Shown here: positions 53,128 through 61,589 of the stretch, piece after piece
Position numbering within the stretch: position 1 is the first letter of the stretch
Layout of the letters: every line of letters starts with the position of its first letter
Assembly (NCBI GenBank): GCA_021776025.1
Contig: JAJFGR010000007.1
Coordinates: 186,001-250,000 of the forward strand
Direction of reading: 5' to 3'
Length of the DNA stretch: 64,000 nt
Source: Alphaproteobacteria bacterium
GTDB taxonomy: Bacteria > Pseudomonadota > Alphaproteobacteria > Micavibrionales > Micavibrionaceae
Notes under the pieces: generated by a model
What the model was told of the DNA's origin: nothing
Seen by the model: the letters and a program-made list of their open reading frames with translations, nothing else
The model's database searches: none
Made by a program: the position numbers and the translations under genes

Positions 53128-53943
53128 TTAGCGATTTAGCTGCATTTTTTTAATTATCTTCTTTTTGTTTTGCAGGCGCTGTTTTTGTTGATTGCTAATG
53201 CTGCCTTTATTTTCTTTGATGGTTTCCAGTTTTTTCTGTTTGTGTTCCTGCAGTCGGCCTTCACGTTTTGCTTGGTTTATGGCTTTCATGTCTGCGATGC
53301 GCTGTTTTATCTGGTCCTGATTTTTGAGCTGGGTCTTGCGGATGGCTTTACTGATAAGTTCGCCGCCCCATTGCCCGAGTGCGCGGGGTTTATGTTTATG
53401 GCTTTGAATTGAGGTGCCTTGGCCGACGCCGAGATTGATTTCACCGCTGTCGTTACGGACATTGACGCGGCCACGCTGGACGTAGATGCCGTATTTTCCC
53501 TCAAGTAAGCCACCCCAGACTGTGGTGCCGCGCAGGCCAATGGAGCCATAGGATGTTTCGATTTCTACGTCGGGGTTCTTTGTTTTGGAGATGAGGCCGC
53601 TCGTGAAGAGAAAGGCGCCTTTTAATACTGAGAATTTTCCTGATGGTGGTGCGTTGTTATCAGGATCGTAAACATATTCATCGATTTCCAGTTTGCTGCC
53701 TTCACCCAAAGAGATTTGCGTGTCGTCGATAAACATGATGAGGGTTTTGGCTCCGGTTCTGGTCTTAATAATATCGTTTAGGTAAATGGGGGTGTCTGTT
53801 TCTGCACGTTTGAAGAAATTGTCCTGGCCCTTTTCAACGATGCCTTCAACTTCGATAAAGGTGCCGATGGGCTCGGCGGCCATGGTGTAAACGGGAAATA
53901 TCAGGGTGCAGGCAAAAAGAGTGATTGTGATGAGCTGTTTCAT
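53128..53943 (-). CDS. FecR-domain periplasmic protein
   Basis: With the ATG at 53943 the protein (271 residues) has a signal peptide (KQLITITLFACTLIFPVYTMA) and then a FecR domain (GTFIEVEGIVEKGQ, TQISLGEGSKLEIDEYVYD, TSYGSIGLRGTTVWG, IYVQRGRVNVRND). The C-terminal 80 residues are a basic charged coil (KIKQRIADMKAINQAKREGRLQEHK). There are no FecI or FecA genes nearby, so it is not a typical sigma-regulator pair; such proteins are found as free periplasmic proteins. It lies 22 bases after the upstream hydrolase gene. Confidence 0.8.
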   Translation of the reverse strand: MKQLITITLFACTLIFPVYTMAAEPIGTFIEVEGIVEKGQDNFFKRAETDTPIYLNDIIKTRTGAKTLIMFIDDTQISLGEGSKLEIDEYVYDPDNNAPPSGKFSVLKGAFLFTSGLISKTKNPDVEIETSYGSIGLRGTTVWGGLLEGKYGIYVQRGRVNVRNDSGEINLGVGQGTSIQSHKHKPRALGQWGGELISKAIRKTQLKNQDQIKQRIADMKAINQAKREGRLQEHKQKKLETIKENKGSISNQQKQRLQNKKKIIKKMQLNR

Positions 53944-53965
53944 GGGCGGGGCTTTCTTCAATGAT

Positions 53966-54529
53966 TTAGCTATGGTTAAAATGCCCATCCTCTAAGAAAT
54001 GTTCAACTTGTTTCATGGCTTTGGGGTTGAACATCATGAAGCTATGTGTGGCGGGGATGATGATGTGGTCGGTCATGCCGTCGATTTTTGTGCGTTCGAC
54101 AGGGACAACACCATCATGCTCGCCCAGAATGTCTTTTAACCCCCAAGGGGCGAGGGGGTTGATAGAGGTAGAGCCGGCAATAATGCCGAGGGGGTAGTCG
54201 ATATCGCTGCCTGTGTTGGGAGGTCCAAGCATTACGACTTTGCCGAGATTTTTGGGTTTATGAGTCGCTATATAGTAGCGGGCAATCAGGCCGCCCATTG
54301 AATGGGTGACGAAGTGCAGAGGTTTCTCTGGTGTGTAATGTGGGTGATTTTCAATTTTTTCTGTGACGAAAGCGGTGAGATCTTCGAGGCTCATTTCTCG
54401 TGATGGGTAGAGGATGTTGAGTGTCTTGTATCCGTGCTTTTCCAAATACTTATCGAGCGTTAGCATGTCGGTTTTGGAGCGCAGAATGCCGTGGAGCAAG
54501 ACAACGAGTTCATCTTTTGATTTTGTCAT
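53966..54529 (-). CDS. Alpha/beta hydrolase (lipase-like)
   Basis: A 187-residue alpha/beta hydrolase: oxyanion-hole LLHGILRS near residue 11, nucleophile Ser77 in VTHSMGG, and a probable catalytic His in IIPATHSFMMFNP. It has no signal peptide and is shorter than secreted lipases, but the GHSMGG-like elbow with LIARYYIATHKP resembles triacylglycerol lipase/PGAP1-type proteins. It is followed on the same strand by the FecR-domain gene. Confidence 0.85.
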   Translation of the reverse strand: MTKSKDELVVLLHGILRSKTDMLTLDKYLEKHGYKTLNILYPSREMSLEDLTAFVTEKIENHPHYTPEKPLHFVTHSMGGLIARYYIATHKPKNLGKVVMLGPPNTGSDIDYPLGIIAGSTSINPLAPWGLKDILGEHDGVVPVERTKIDGMTDHIIIPATHSFMMFNPKAMKQVEHFLEDGHFNHS

Positions 54530-54628
54530 GGTGGATATGTTTACGATCAGGTTTTGTTTTTTATAGCGTTTCAGATATAATGGTAAGTGACAAGTAGTGT
54601 TGTGAAAAACTCCAGGAAGGAGAATGTC

Positions 54629-55132
54629 ATGACTGCGATTAATAGCGCGACATTCGCGCAGCAGGAAGTTCTTAGTCTTTCAAGGTCTGTTGAGTTTAAT
54701 GCAGAGCGCAGTTCAAGGGCGCTGCAGCTTAGTGCGTCTTTAGGAAATCAACCCAACATAACCGCCGATAGTTTTCAACGCGTGTTTGATGTTGTTGAAA
54801 TTTCGGATGAGGCGCAAGCGCGACTCTTGCGAAGCCGTGATGATGCGAATGCGCTGGCTGCATATGTGCAAAATAGGCATGGACCTGAATTGCATATTTT
54901 ACCGTTGGATCCGGGGCGAATTACCGTTGATTTTAGGGCTGCCGAAGTGAGCGAGAGTTTTTCATTTACTGAGACGTATGAACTCAGCTTTTTGAAAGAA
55001 TCGACACTGGAGATTGAAACCGATCAGGGGAGCATTGAAGTGACGCAAAGCTCGTTGGTTGAAGTGAGCCTGTCGGCGACGTTTGAGTTTTCCCAAAGTG
55101 CAAGCGCGGTTTCGGGTAGTATAACGACCTAA
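54629..55132 (+). CDS. Hypothetical protein, 167 aa
   Basis: No family recognised. The frame begins at 54587, but ATG 54629 has a good AAGGAG site about nine bases upstream and gives the start [14 protein letters not shown]. The protein is soluble, Ser/Glu-rich, with [19 protein letters not shown] in the middle, similar in form to DEVSLSEEA of the 91-aa protein at 51966. The C-terminal third is beta-rich ([16 protein letters not shown]). Convergent with trmFO with a four-base stop overlap. Confidence 0.62.
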   Translation: MTAINSATFAQQEVLSLSRSVEFNAERSSRALQLSASLGNQPNITADSFQRVFDVVEISDEAQARLLRSRDDANALAAYVQNRHGPELHILPLDPGRITVDFRAAEVSESFSFTETYELSFLKESTLEIETDQGSIEVTQSSLVEVSLSATFEFSQSASAVSGSITT

Positions 55133-56553
55133 GCGGCTTTTTGAATTTCATTTAACCATGCATCGAGATCTTCGAGGGCGCGGGAGGTGTAGCACTTCTT
55201 GCGGTCTTTGCCTTTGAGCTTTTTACGTTTGCCGTTTGGCATTGTTACGAAAGGATTTTCGGGCACGGGGAAGAGGCCGAAATTGATGTTCATAGGTTGG
55301 AAGGTTTTGGCATCGGCGCCGCCGGTGATGTGATTGAGCAGTGCGCCGTGCGCGGTTGTTACGGGCGGGGTTTCGAAGTTTGCCCCAAGGATTTCACTTG
55401 CGGCCATGCGGCCGGTCATTAAACCAACAGAGGCGCTTTCGACGTAGCCTTCACATCCCGTGATTTGTCCGGCGAAGCGCAGACGTGGTTGGGCTTTGAG
55501 GCGGAGCTGTTTATCCAGTAATTTAGGCGAGTTGATGAATGTGTTGCGGTGCAGGCCGCCGAGACGGGCGAAGTCTGCATTTTCGAGGCCCGGGATCATT
55601 TTAAAGACGCGGGTTTGTTCACCCCATTTCATTTTAGTTTGAAAACCCACCATGTTGTAGAGCGTGCCGAGCGCGTTGTCTTGGCGGAGCTGCACGACGG
55701 CGTAAGGTTGTTCATCGTCTGGTTTATGCGGATTGGTGAGGCCGACGGGTTTCATCGGGCCGAAGCGTAAGGTTTCGGGGCCGCGAGATGCCATGATTTC
55801 AATCGGCATGCAACCGTCAAAATAAGGCGTGTCTTCTTCTTGTTCGGCGAGGGTTTTGGAGCCGGAGGGGAGTTCCCATTCTTTGAAGAGGCCATATTCG
55901 GCGGTTGTTAGTTCGTTTATGAAGTTTTCATACTGCTCTTTGGTCATCGGGCAGTTGATGTAGTCTTTGCCGGTGCCGATGCCTTGGGCTTTATCGTAGC
56001 GGGATTGAAACCAGGTGATGTCCATATTGATGGTGTCGGTATGGATGATTGGAGCGATGGCATCGAAGAAGGAGAGTTCGTCTTCGCCGGTGAGGTCTGC
56101 GATAGCTTTGGCTAGGGGATCGGAGGTGAGCGGCCCGGTGGCGATGATGACGTTGTCCCATTCGGCGGGGGGAAGGCCAGCGATTTCGCCTTTTTCAATG
56201 GTGATATTCGGGTGGTCTTCGAGGGCTTTGGTGACGCCTTCGGAGAATGTATCGCGGTCAACGGCAAGCGCGCCGCCAGCAGGGACGGCGGCCTTTGCAC
56301 CTTCGCGCATAACAAGAGAATTCATGCGGCGCATTTCTTCGTGGAGCAGGCCGACAGCGTTATATTCAGTATCATCGGAGCGGAAGGAGTTTGAGCAGAC
56401 GAGTTCGGCGCAATTTCCGGTGGAGTGCGCAGGGGTTTCAATAATGGGACGCATTTCATGCAATATGACGTGCGCGCCCATATTGGCAGCTTGCCATGCG
56501 GCTTCTGATCCAGCGAGGCCTGCGCCAACGATATGTATGGTTTTATCTGTCAT
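55129..56553 (-). CDS. trmFO: Methylenetetrahydrofolate-tRNA-(uracil-5-)-methyltransferase TrmFO
   Basis: Forms 5-methyluridine at position 54 of tRNAs using methylenetetrahydrofolate and FAD. The 474-residue protein opens with the dinucleotide-binding [18 protein letters not shown] and has the [15 protein letters not shown] segment, [14 protein letters not shown], and [16 protein letters not shown] near the end, all typical of the TrmFO/GidA-like family. Its C-terminus ([23 protein letters not shown]) is also in order. Confidence 0.96.
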   Translation of the reverse strand: MTDKTIHIVGAGLAGSEAAWQAANMGAHVILHEMRPIIETPAHSTGNCAELVCSNSFRSDDTEYNAVGLLHEEMRRMNSLVMREGAKAAVPAGGALAVDRDTFSEGVTKALEDHPNITIEKGEIAGLPPAEWDNVIIATGPLTSDPLAKAIADLTGEDELSFFDAIAPIIHTDTINMDITWFQSRYDKAQGIGTGKDYINCPMTKEQYENFINELTTAEYGLFKEWELPSGSKTLAEQEEDTPYFDGCMPIEIMASRGPETLRFGPMKPVGLTNPHKPDDEQPYAVVQLRQDNALGTLYNMVGFQTKMKWGEQTRVFKMIPGLENADFARLGGLHRNTFINSPKLLDKQLRLKAQPRLRFAGQITGCEGYVESASVGLMTGRMAASEILGANFETPPVTTAHGALLNHITGGADAKTFQPMNINFGLFPVPENPFVTMPNGKRKKLKGKDRKKCYTSRALEDLDAWLNEIQKAA

Positions 56554-56688
56554 AGTGGGCGGACGCTATCAAATGGATGAAAAATTGGCAAATAAAAGAT
56601 GCTCTTTGATTGGGCCTTTTCTTTTTTTGTCAGGGTTGTAAACTCCTTAGCTAGAGATTCACTTTATAAGAGATAAGGATCACAGATC

Positions 56689-57693
56689 ATGAAAAAGCTT
56701 CTTCTCAGCACAGCGTTATCACTTGCAATTGTTTATCCAGCGACGGCCGAAGAGTCGAGGACTGCGGGCGGTGACAAAATCCAAGTGATAGAGTCGTCGG
56801 CTGGCAGTGAAAGTGATGCTGTCCAGCGCGCGGCAGAAAAAATGGCTGAGGATAGTCAAGTGGCTGTTGAAGGCGCTGTGGAGACTGCTGCGGAAGAGGC
56901 TGTTGAGGAAACCACGGAAGCTGCCGCTGAAGAAGTGGAGAAAATTCAAGCTGTAGAGCCCGCTGCCGCAGATGCGGAGCATGAGATTCAAGAGAAGCGT
57001 GAAGCGCATGGAGCCGGGCAGGCGCATTGGGGTTATGGGGGCGCAGAGTCGGCGCCATATTGGGGAACGCTGGATGAGGCTTATCATGCGTGTGGAGCTG
57101 GTCAGGCGCAGTCGCCGATTAATATTTCAAAGTTTCTGCAGGAAGATTTGGCTGATATCGTGTCAGCTTATAACCCTTCGTCTTTATCGGTGGTGAATAA
57201 TGGTCATACTATTCAGGTTAACTTTGAAAGCGGTAGCAGTTTTAGCACAGATAATATGAAGTATGATTTATTGCAGGCGCATTTTCATACACCAAGTGAG
57301 CATTATCTTGATGGTGCGCCTTACCCGATGGAAGTGCACTTCGTGCATAAGGCGGCAGATGGCGCGCTGGGCGTTATCGGTGTGATGATGAAAGTTGGAG
57401 AGCATAATAAGGTGATTGAAGGAATTTGGCAGAATGCGCCGATTAATGCCGGTGATGAGAAGAACATTGAGAGCGTAAAAATTTCTGCGACAGATTTGAT
57501 GCCGGAGTCCAAGGAATACTATAAATATGAAGGGTCTTTGACGACGCCGCCATGTTCCGAAGGGGTGCGCTGGCATGTTATGAAAGATCCGATTGATGTT
57601 TCTGAGGGACAGCTCAAGGCTTTTCAGGCGTTGTTCCCTGTGAATGCGCGGCCGGTGCAGGCTTTGAATGACCGGGTTGTGACAGGGGATTAA
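56689..57693 (+). CDS. Alpha-class carbonic anhydrase, periplasmic
   Basis: Hydrates CO2 to bicarbonate. A signal peptide (MKKLLLSTALSLAIVYPATA) is followed by an unusual 85-residue Ala/Glu-rich segment (ETAAEEAVEETTEAAAEEVEK) and then the catalytic domain: HWGYGG start, QSPINI, zinc ligands in HFHTPSEH and MEVHFVH, and LTTPPCSEGVRWHV. Two Cys (HACGAG and PPCSEG) can make the usual disulfide. At 334 residues it is longer than typical alpha-CAs because of the acidic extension. Convergent with the polymerase gene by a four-base overlap. Confidence 0.92.
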   Translation: MKKLLLSTALSLAIVYPATAEESRTAGGDKIQVIESSAGSESDAVQRAAEKMAEDSQVAVEGAVETAAEEAVEETTEAAAEEVEKIQAVEPAAADAEHEIQEKREAHGAGQAHWGYGGAESAPYWGTLDEAYHACGAGQAQSPINISKFLQEDLADIVSAYNPSSLSVVNNGHTIQVNFESGSSFSTDNMKYDLLQAHFHTPSEHYLDGAPYPMEVHFVHKAADGALGVIGVMMKVGEHNKVIEGIWQNAPINAGDEKNIESVKISATDLMPESKEYYKYEGSLTTPPCSEGVRWHVMKDPIDVSEGQLKAFQALFPVNARPVQALNDRVVTGD

Positions 57694-58973
57694 TTCCAGA
57701 ATTCTTCTTCTTCCGGGACGCGGGAGAAGGCGATTTTGGTGCCGACATAACCGGACAGGGTCTTCGGTGTTGTGCCGAGCCAGACGGTTTCCTTTTGATA
57801 TTTGTTTTGCAGTTTATCAAGCGCGTTGCTTAAGGCTTCGCGCTTGCTGAGTGTTTTTAGACGCTCTTCGTAGTTTTCATCGAGCAGGTCGCCGGTGATG
57901 TCGTCTTTGGTGCATAAATCCATTAGCAGGGTTGAAACTTTTTTGAAAGTTGGGGGCGGGCCGAAGGTGTTCAGATTATGCATCATTTCATTCCAGAGGG
58001 TGTCGAGATTTTGCAGGAAGGTGAAGGGGTCGTGGGCAGGGGCGCTGAGGCGGATGGTGCGGCGCCATTTACGTTTGTCGGTGGTGCGCACGCTGAGTGA
58101 GAGAGTGGAGGCGTAGAAGTCTTTACGGCGCAGGCGGTAGGTGGCCTTGGTCAGGAGGCGCCGTGCCATTAGGCGGGTTTTTTCCGGTGAGCGCAGGGAG
58201 GGGTCGAGTACGCGGGAATGGCCGATCATATAATTTTTTTGCGTTTCCGGCTCATCAAAATCATAGCCATGAATCCAATACCAAAAACGTTCACCCTGGA
58301 CGCTGCCCCAGATTTTGCGGGCATGTTTGGGAGAAATGTTCCAGAATTGCTCGATCGTGTTGATGCCAGCGCGGCGTAGACGTTTTTCTATGTTAAAGCC
58401 AATGCCGGGGAGATCGGTGAGTTTGAGGTTTAGCAGTGGGCCGGGGAGGTCTTCTTGCCGGATGATGGTGAGGCCATCGGGTTTTTGCATGTCGCCTGCG
58501 ATTTTGGCGAGTAGGGAGTTGGGGGCAACGCCGATGGAGCAGTTGATGGCCACGCCGACATTATCCCAGATGCCTTGTTTAATATTTTGGGCGATTTGCG
58601 CGGCGGCTTCGGGCGTGCGCTTGCCGGGCGGGAGGCGACATGACCATTCGTCAATCGACCAGACTTTGTTGATGGGGGCGTGTTTGATGAATTCTTCGAG
58701 GATGAGGTTGTGATAGCGGACATAGACATCGTGGCGGGCGGGGACGCAGATGAGGTTTGGGCACATTTCACGAGCTTCACGGATGATGGTGCCGGTTTTG
58801 ATGCCGTAAGCTTTGGCTTCGTAGGAGGCGGCGATGGCGCAGGTGTGTTCTGTGGGCATGGGGACGACAGCCACGGGGCGGCCGCGCAGCTTTGGGTTTT
58901 CCTGTTGTTCTATGGTTGCGAAATAGCTGTTTAAATCCAAAAACAGCCATTTTAGACCGGGTTCTTTTTGCAT
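57690..58973 (-). CDS. Y-family DNA polymerase
   Basis: A 427-residue translesion polymerase of the DinB/UmuC superfamily. Catalytic acidic residues: Asp13 in LDLNSYFATIEQQ and Asp108/Glu109 in WSIDEWSC. Phe18 sits at the steric-gate position. The thumb with helix-hairpin-helix (LTDLPGIGFNIEKRLRRAG) and the little-finger domain follow. The sequence is distant from DinB and UmuC themselves, and no umuD- or imuA-like gene is adjacent. A LexA-box search upstream would show whether it is damage-inducible; none is obvious. Confidence 0.9.
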   Translation of the reverse strand: MQKEPGLKWLFLDLNSYFATIEQQENPKLRGRPVAVVPMPTEHTCAIAASYEAKAYGIKTGTIIREAREMCPNLICVPARHDVYVRYHNLILEEFIKHAPINKVWSIDEWSCRLPPGKRTPEAAAQIAQNIKQGIWDNVGVAINCSIGVAPNSLLAKIAGDMQKPDGLTIIRQEDLPGPLLNLKLTDLPGIGFNIEKRLRRAGINTIEQFWNISPKHARKIWGSVQGERFWYWIHGYDFDEPETQKNYMIGHSRVLDPSLRSPEKTRLMARRLLTKATYRLRRKDFYASTLSLSVRTTDKRKWRRTIRLSAPAHDPFTFLQNLDTLWNEMMHNLNTFGPPPTFKKVSTLLMDLCTKDDITGDLLDENYEERLKTLSKREALSNALDKLQNKYQKETVWLGTTPKTLSGYVGTKIAFSRVPEEEEFWN

Positions 58974-59084
58974 GGGTCAGTTTAGGTAAAGATAGAGAAC
59001 AAATCAAGAACGTTATTGTTCTTATGATCGAGTTCTTGCGCTTTGGCGTTGAAAGGGTTTGAATAATGAGAGGAAAGTTCTTTT

Positions 59085-59588
59085 ATGCAATCATTACTCA
59101 ATAAAATTGACTTAAAGCTAGAGAGCGCGCCGGTGGCAGAAGAGTTTGCGCTTTGGCGCGCTATGCTTTCCATGGCGCATGTCGATAATGATATTGCGGA
59201 TATGGAAGATTACCTGGTGGAGAGTATTACGCAGGTCTTTAAATTTTCAGATGAGCAAAAAGCAAAAATTGTCGAAGATATGCAAGTGCGACCGAATCCG
59301 AAAAATTTGTTTAAAGAGATAGAAAGCCAAGCATATCGCGCACAGTTTTTTCGGTTGGCGCGCGTGATGATTTGGTGTGACGGTATTTTACATGAAGATG
59401 AGTTAAAAATTGTTGATGAGATTAAAGGTGAATTGGGCGGAGATGTTCATGAATATGAAAGTGATTTACGGTGGATGAATCGCAAGCCAGATTTGCCCAT
59501 GGGTGAAAGTGCGAGTAGCCCGGAAGAAGAAGTGGTGATGCATATTATTTTTCAAATGATAGCTTTTTACGAACAGCAGGAAGGATAG
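59085..59588 (+). CDS. TerB-like protein 1
   Basis: A 167-residue helical acidic protein. The helix pair EFALWRAMLSMAHVDNDIADMEDYLVES and the later RLARVMIWCDGILHEDELKIVDEI resemble the TerB/DjlA-N fold, whose members bind metals through acidic residues and accompany stress functions. It is the first of three tandem paralogues (gaps of 5 bases and minus one base). No tellurite-resistance genes are near, so the role is open. Confidence 0.72.
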   Translation: MQSLLNKIDLKLESAPVAEEFALWRAMLSMAHVDNDIADMEDYLVESITQVFKFSDEQKAKIVEDMQVRPNPKNLFKEIESQAYRAQFFRLARVMIWCDGILHEDELKIVDEIKGELGGDVHEYESDLRWMNRKPDLPMGESASSPEEEVVMHIIFQMIAFYEQQEG

Positions 59589-59593
59589 AGACA

Positions 59594-60085
59594 ATGTCTG
59601 AAGGTGTTTCCCAGAGTAGGTTTTATATGTGGCGTGCGGTGATTGCGATGGTCCATGCCGATCACGTGGTTACGATTGAGGAAAAGGAACTGGCGGAGAG
59701 TTATCTCGATAACGTGCCGTTTTCAGAAGAACAGCTGGGTGTTCTGCGGCAAGACTTGCTGCACGCCCAGGGCATAGAAGGCATGTTTAGCAAGATTACC
59801 GACCCCATGGATCAGGGGGAGTTTTTCGGGTTTGCGCGCTTGATGGTTTGGTGCGATGGAGATTTTGATCGGCAGGAGGAAGAAATTTTCAATTGCCTGA
59901 AGGATATCCAGATGAGTCGTTTGGATCCAGAGGCTTTACGCGGTATGGTGCAGCAAAGCCGGGAGGTGTTTGATTTGGACCGTCTTCGAGAAGATGAAGC
60001 GTTTCAGAATGATGCAAAGGATACGGTAAATTTGGGGCGCTTGTTGGATGCGCTGAAGAGAAATGTTGCAATCAGGGAGGTGTAA
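59594..60085 (+). CDS. TerB-like protein 2
   Basis: A 163-residue paralogue of its neighbours: RFYMWRAVIAMVHADHVVTIEEKELAESYL matches the first helix pair and FARLMVWCDGDFDRQEEEIFNCL the second. The start ATG follows a GGATAGAGAC site. The stop overlaps the next start by one base (TAATG), meaning translational coupling. Acidic pairs (DADH, CDGDFD) suggest metal binding. Confidence 0.72.
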   Translation: MSEGVSQSRFYMWRAVIAMVHADHVVTIEEKELAESYLDNVPFSEEQLGVLRQDLLHAQGIEGMFSKITDPMDQGEFFGFARLMVWCDGDFDRQEEEIFNCLKDIQMSRLDPEALRGMVQQSREVFDLDRLREDEAFQNDAKDTVNLGRLLDALKRNVAIREV

Positions 60086-60552
60086 TGACGCACGGGGTGA
60101 ATGACAGTCAGTTTTACATGTGGCGAACTTTGTTTGCGGTTGCGCATGCGGATGATGTTGTGACCGATGAAGAGGTACGGTTTATGGCAGAAGCGCTGGA
60201 GGATGTTCCGTTTTCAGAAGGTCAGCGTGCCGTTTTGAATGAGGATGCCAAGCATGCGCAGGATATTCAAGCGATGTTTGCCGGGGTTGCCGATGTGCAT
60301 GATCAGGCTGTATTTTTTAAATTTGCGACGGAGTTGGTCCATATTGACGGTGAGTATGGCGCGGAGGAGCAGGCAGTGATGTTGAAGTTGCAAGAGTTGC
60401 ATGTAAAGGCTTCGAATATTGATGATTTGATTGGCACTATTTCCATGGAGTTTGAAGATGATAGTCAGGCTTCAAACCAGAACAAAGATTTCAAGGAAAC
60501 TGTTTTTTCCTTCCGTGATGCATTCATGCAGCGGCGATTCAAGAAAGATTAA
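60085..60552 (+). CDS. TerB-like protein 3
   Basis: A 155-residue third paralogue: QFYMWRTLFAVAHADDVVTDEEVRFMAEAL, then FFKFATELVHIDGEYGAEEQAVMLKL. The conserved W-R-x-(L/V)-x-A-x-x-H-A-D core is shared by all three. It is convergent with the lipoprotein gene at 60549 with a four-base overlap. Three tandem copies with different C-termini suggest a heteromeric complex or specialised binding partners; inference only. Confidence 0.72.
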   Translation: MTHGVNDSQFYMWRTLFAVAHADDVVTDEEVRFMAEALEDVPFSEGQRAVLNEDAKHAQDIQAMFAGVADVHDQAVFFKFATELVHIDGEYGAEEQAVMLKLQELHVKASNIDDLIGTISMEFEDDSQASNQNKDFKETVFSFRDAFMQRRFKKD

Positions 60553-61100
60553 TTCCCCATAAAAATTCGAGTATAGCCGTTATAGTTCTTTTTCGGGAAT
60601 GGCGGCAGCTTTGACGGATTGGTCGGGTATTGCTGGCCGTTGAACAGCATGGCGACGTCTTTGGCTTTGTTTGATCGACCGGAAACCCGCACAACAAGGT
60701 TCTTCCAGCCTTTGCTTTTGAGGGCGGAGATATAGACTGGTGCTCTTAACGGTTGGATGGCGTTGATGAGGGTGAAATGTTTATCGTGCGCTTTGAAAAT
60801 CAGGAGTGCGCAGCCATGGGTGCCGCACCAATAGCCGTAAGGACTCTTGAGGTAGACGAGGGCATCGCGGCGGCCATCATCGTTCAGGTCATAGCGCACG
60901 TAATCGTAGCCGGTCGCGGCTGGAGAGTCCGTTGTTTGAACAAATTCAGCTATGGCTTGTGTGAGGGCGGCATCATTGGGGTCACTGAAAGTGAAGTCGA
61001 GCGGTGTTAGAGGATCACTTGACTTGCGATCGCCTGAGCTACAGGCGCTGAGCATGGCTGTTGTTATCAGGAGCAAGGCGATAATTTTGAATAAGTGCAT
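60549..61100 (-). CDS. Hypothetical lipoprotein with calcium-loop-like motif, 183 aa
   Basis: ATG 61100 gives a signal peptide (HLFKIIALLLITTAMLSAC) with a lipobox at Cys20. The mature part has an EF-hand-like acidic loop (YDLNDDGRRDALVYLKS), a pair of cysteines (WCGTHGC) and a basic C-terminus. Proteins with this ND-D-GR-DAL segment are found in other bacteria as uncharacterised lipoproteins. The longer frame (to 61136) would remove the signal peptide from the N-terminus. Divergent from fdxA. Confidence 0.7.
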   Translation of the reverse strand: MHLFKIIALLLITTAMLSACSSGDRKSSDPLTPLDFTFSDPNDAALTQAIAEFVQTTDSPAATGYDYVRYDLNDDGRRDALVYLKSPYGYWCGTHGCALLIFKAHDKHFTLINAIQPLRAPVYISALKSKGWKNLVVRVSGRSNKAKDVAMLFNGQQYPTNPSKLPPFPKKNYNGYTRIFMGN

Positions 61101-61135
61101 GGATTTGAATATAAACAAAACTTTAGCGACGTCCA

Positions 61136-61158
61136 TTGACTATATGGCCTTGCCATAT
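61136..61158. promoter_or_regulatory. Palindromic operator-like site before fdxA
   Basis: A perfect 17-base palindrome ATATGGC-CTT-GCCATAT (61142-61158) follows directly after TTGACT (61136-61141), exactly filling a 17-base spacer if that hexamer is a -35 box. It lies in the region shared by the divergent lipoprotein and fdxA genes. The presumed -10 (GTTTTT) is poor. Binding of a dimeric regulator is inferred. Confidence 0.45.
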
Positions 61159-61234
61159 GTTTTTAGGCAGATTATTGTGCAAACCTACGGTTTTAGAGTA
61201 TGAGCGCAAGCGAATTTAATAAGGAGAATGTGCG

Positions 61235-61573
61235 ATGACCTTTGTGGTCACTGACGTGTGTATTCGGTGTAAATATACGGATTGTGTTGAGGTATGCCCC
61301 GTTGATTGTTTTTACGAAGGGGAGAACATGCTTGTGATCAGTCCGGATGAATGCATTGATTGCGGGGTGTGCGAGCCGGAATGTCCGGTTGAGGCCATTC
61401 TTCCCGACACGGACACGGCGGCCGAGAAGTGGGTAGAGCTTAACCGGGAATATTCGGAGAAATGGCCGAATATTACGGCGACGAAGGAGCCGATGTCTGA
61501 AGCAGAAGAGATGAAGGACGTTAAAAACAAGATTGAAACAGATTTTAGCAAAGAGCCCGGCGAGGGCGATTAA
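61235..61573 (+). CDS. fdxA: 7Fe ferredoxin FdxA
   Basis: A 112-residue ferredoxin. Two cluster motifs are visible: [21 protein letters not shown] at the N-terminus ([3Fe-4S]) and [15 protein letters not shown] ([4Fe-4S]); the rest is an acidic C-terminal extension, as in FdxA of alphaproteobacteria. It could donate electrons to, or accept them from, the thioredoxin-reductase-like flavoprotein at the end of the window. An AAGGAG site lies seven bases upstream. cysK starts 16 bases after its stop. Confidence 0.95.
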   Translation: MTFVVTDVCIRCKYTDCVEVCPVDCFYEGENMLVISPDECIDCGVCEPECPVEAILPDTDTAAEKWVELNREYSEKWPNITATKEPMSEAEEMKDVKNKIETDFSKEPGEGD

Positions 61574-61589
61574 CCTAAGGAGATAGACT

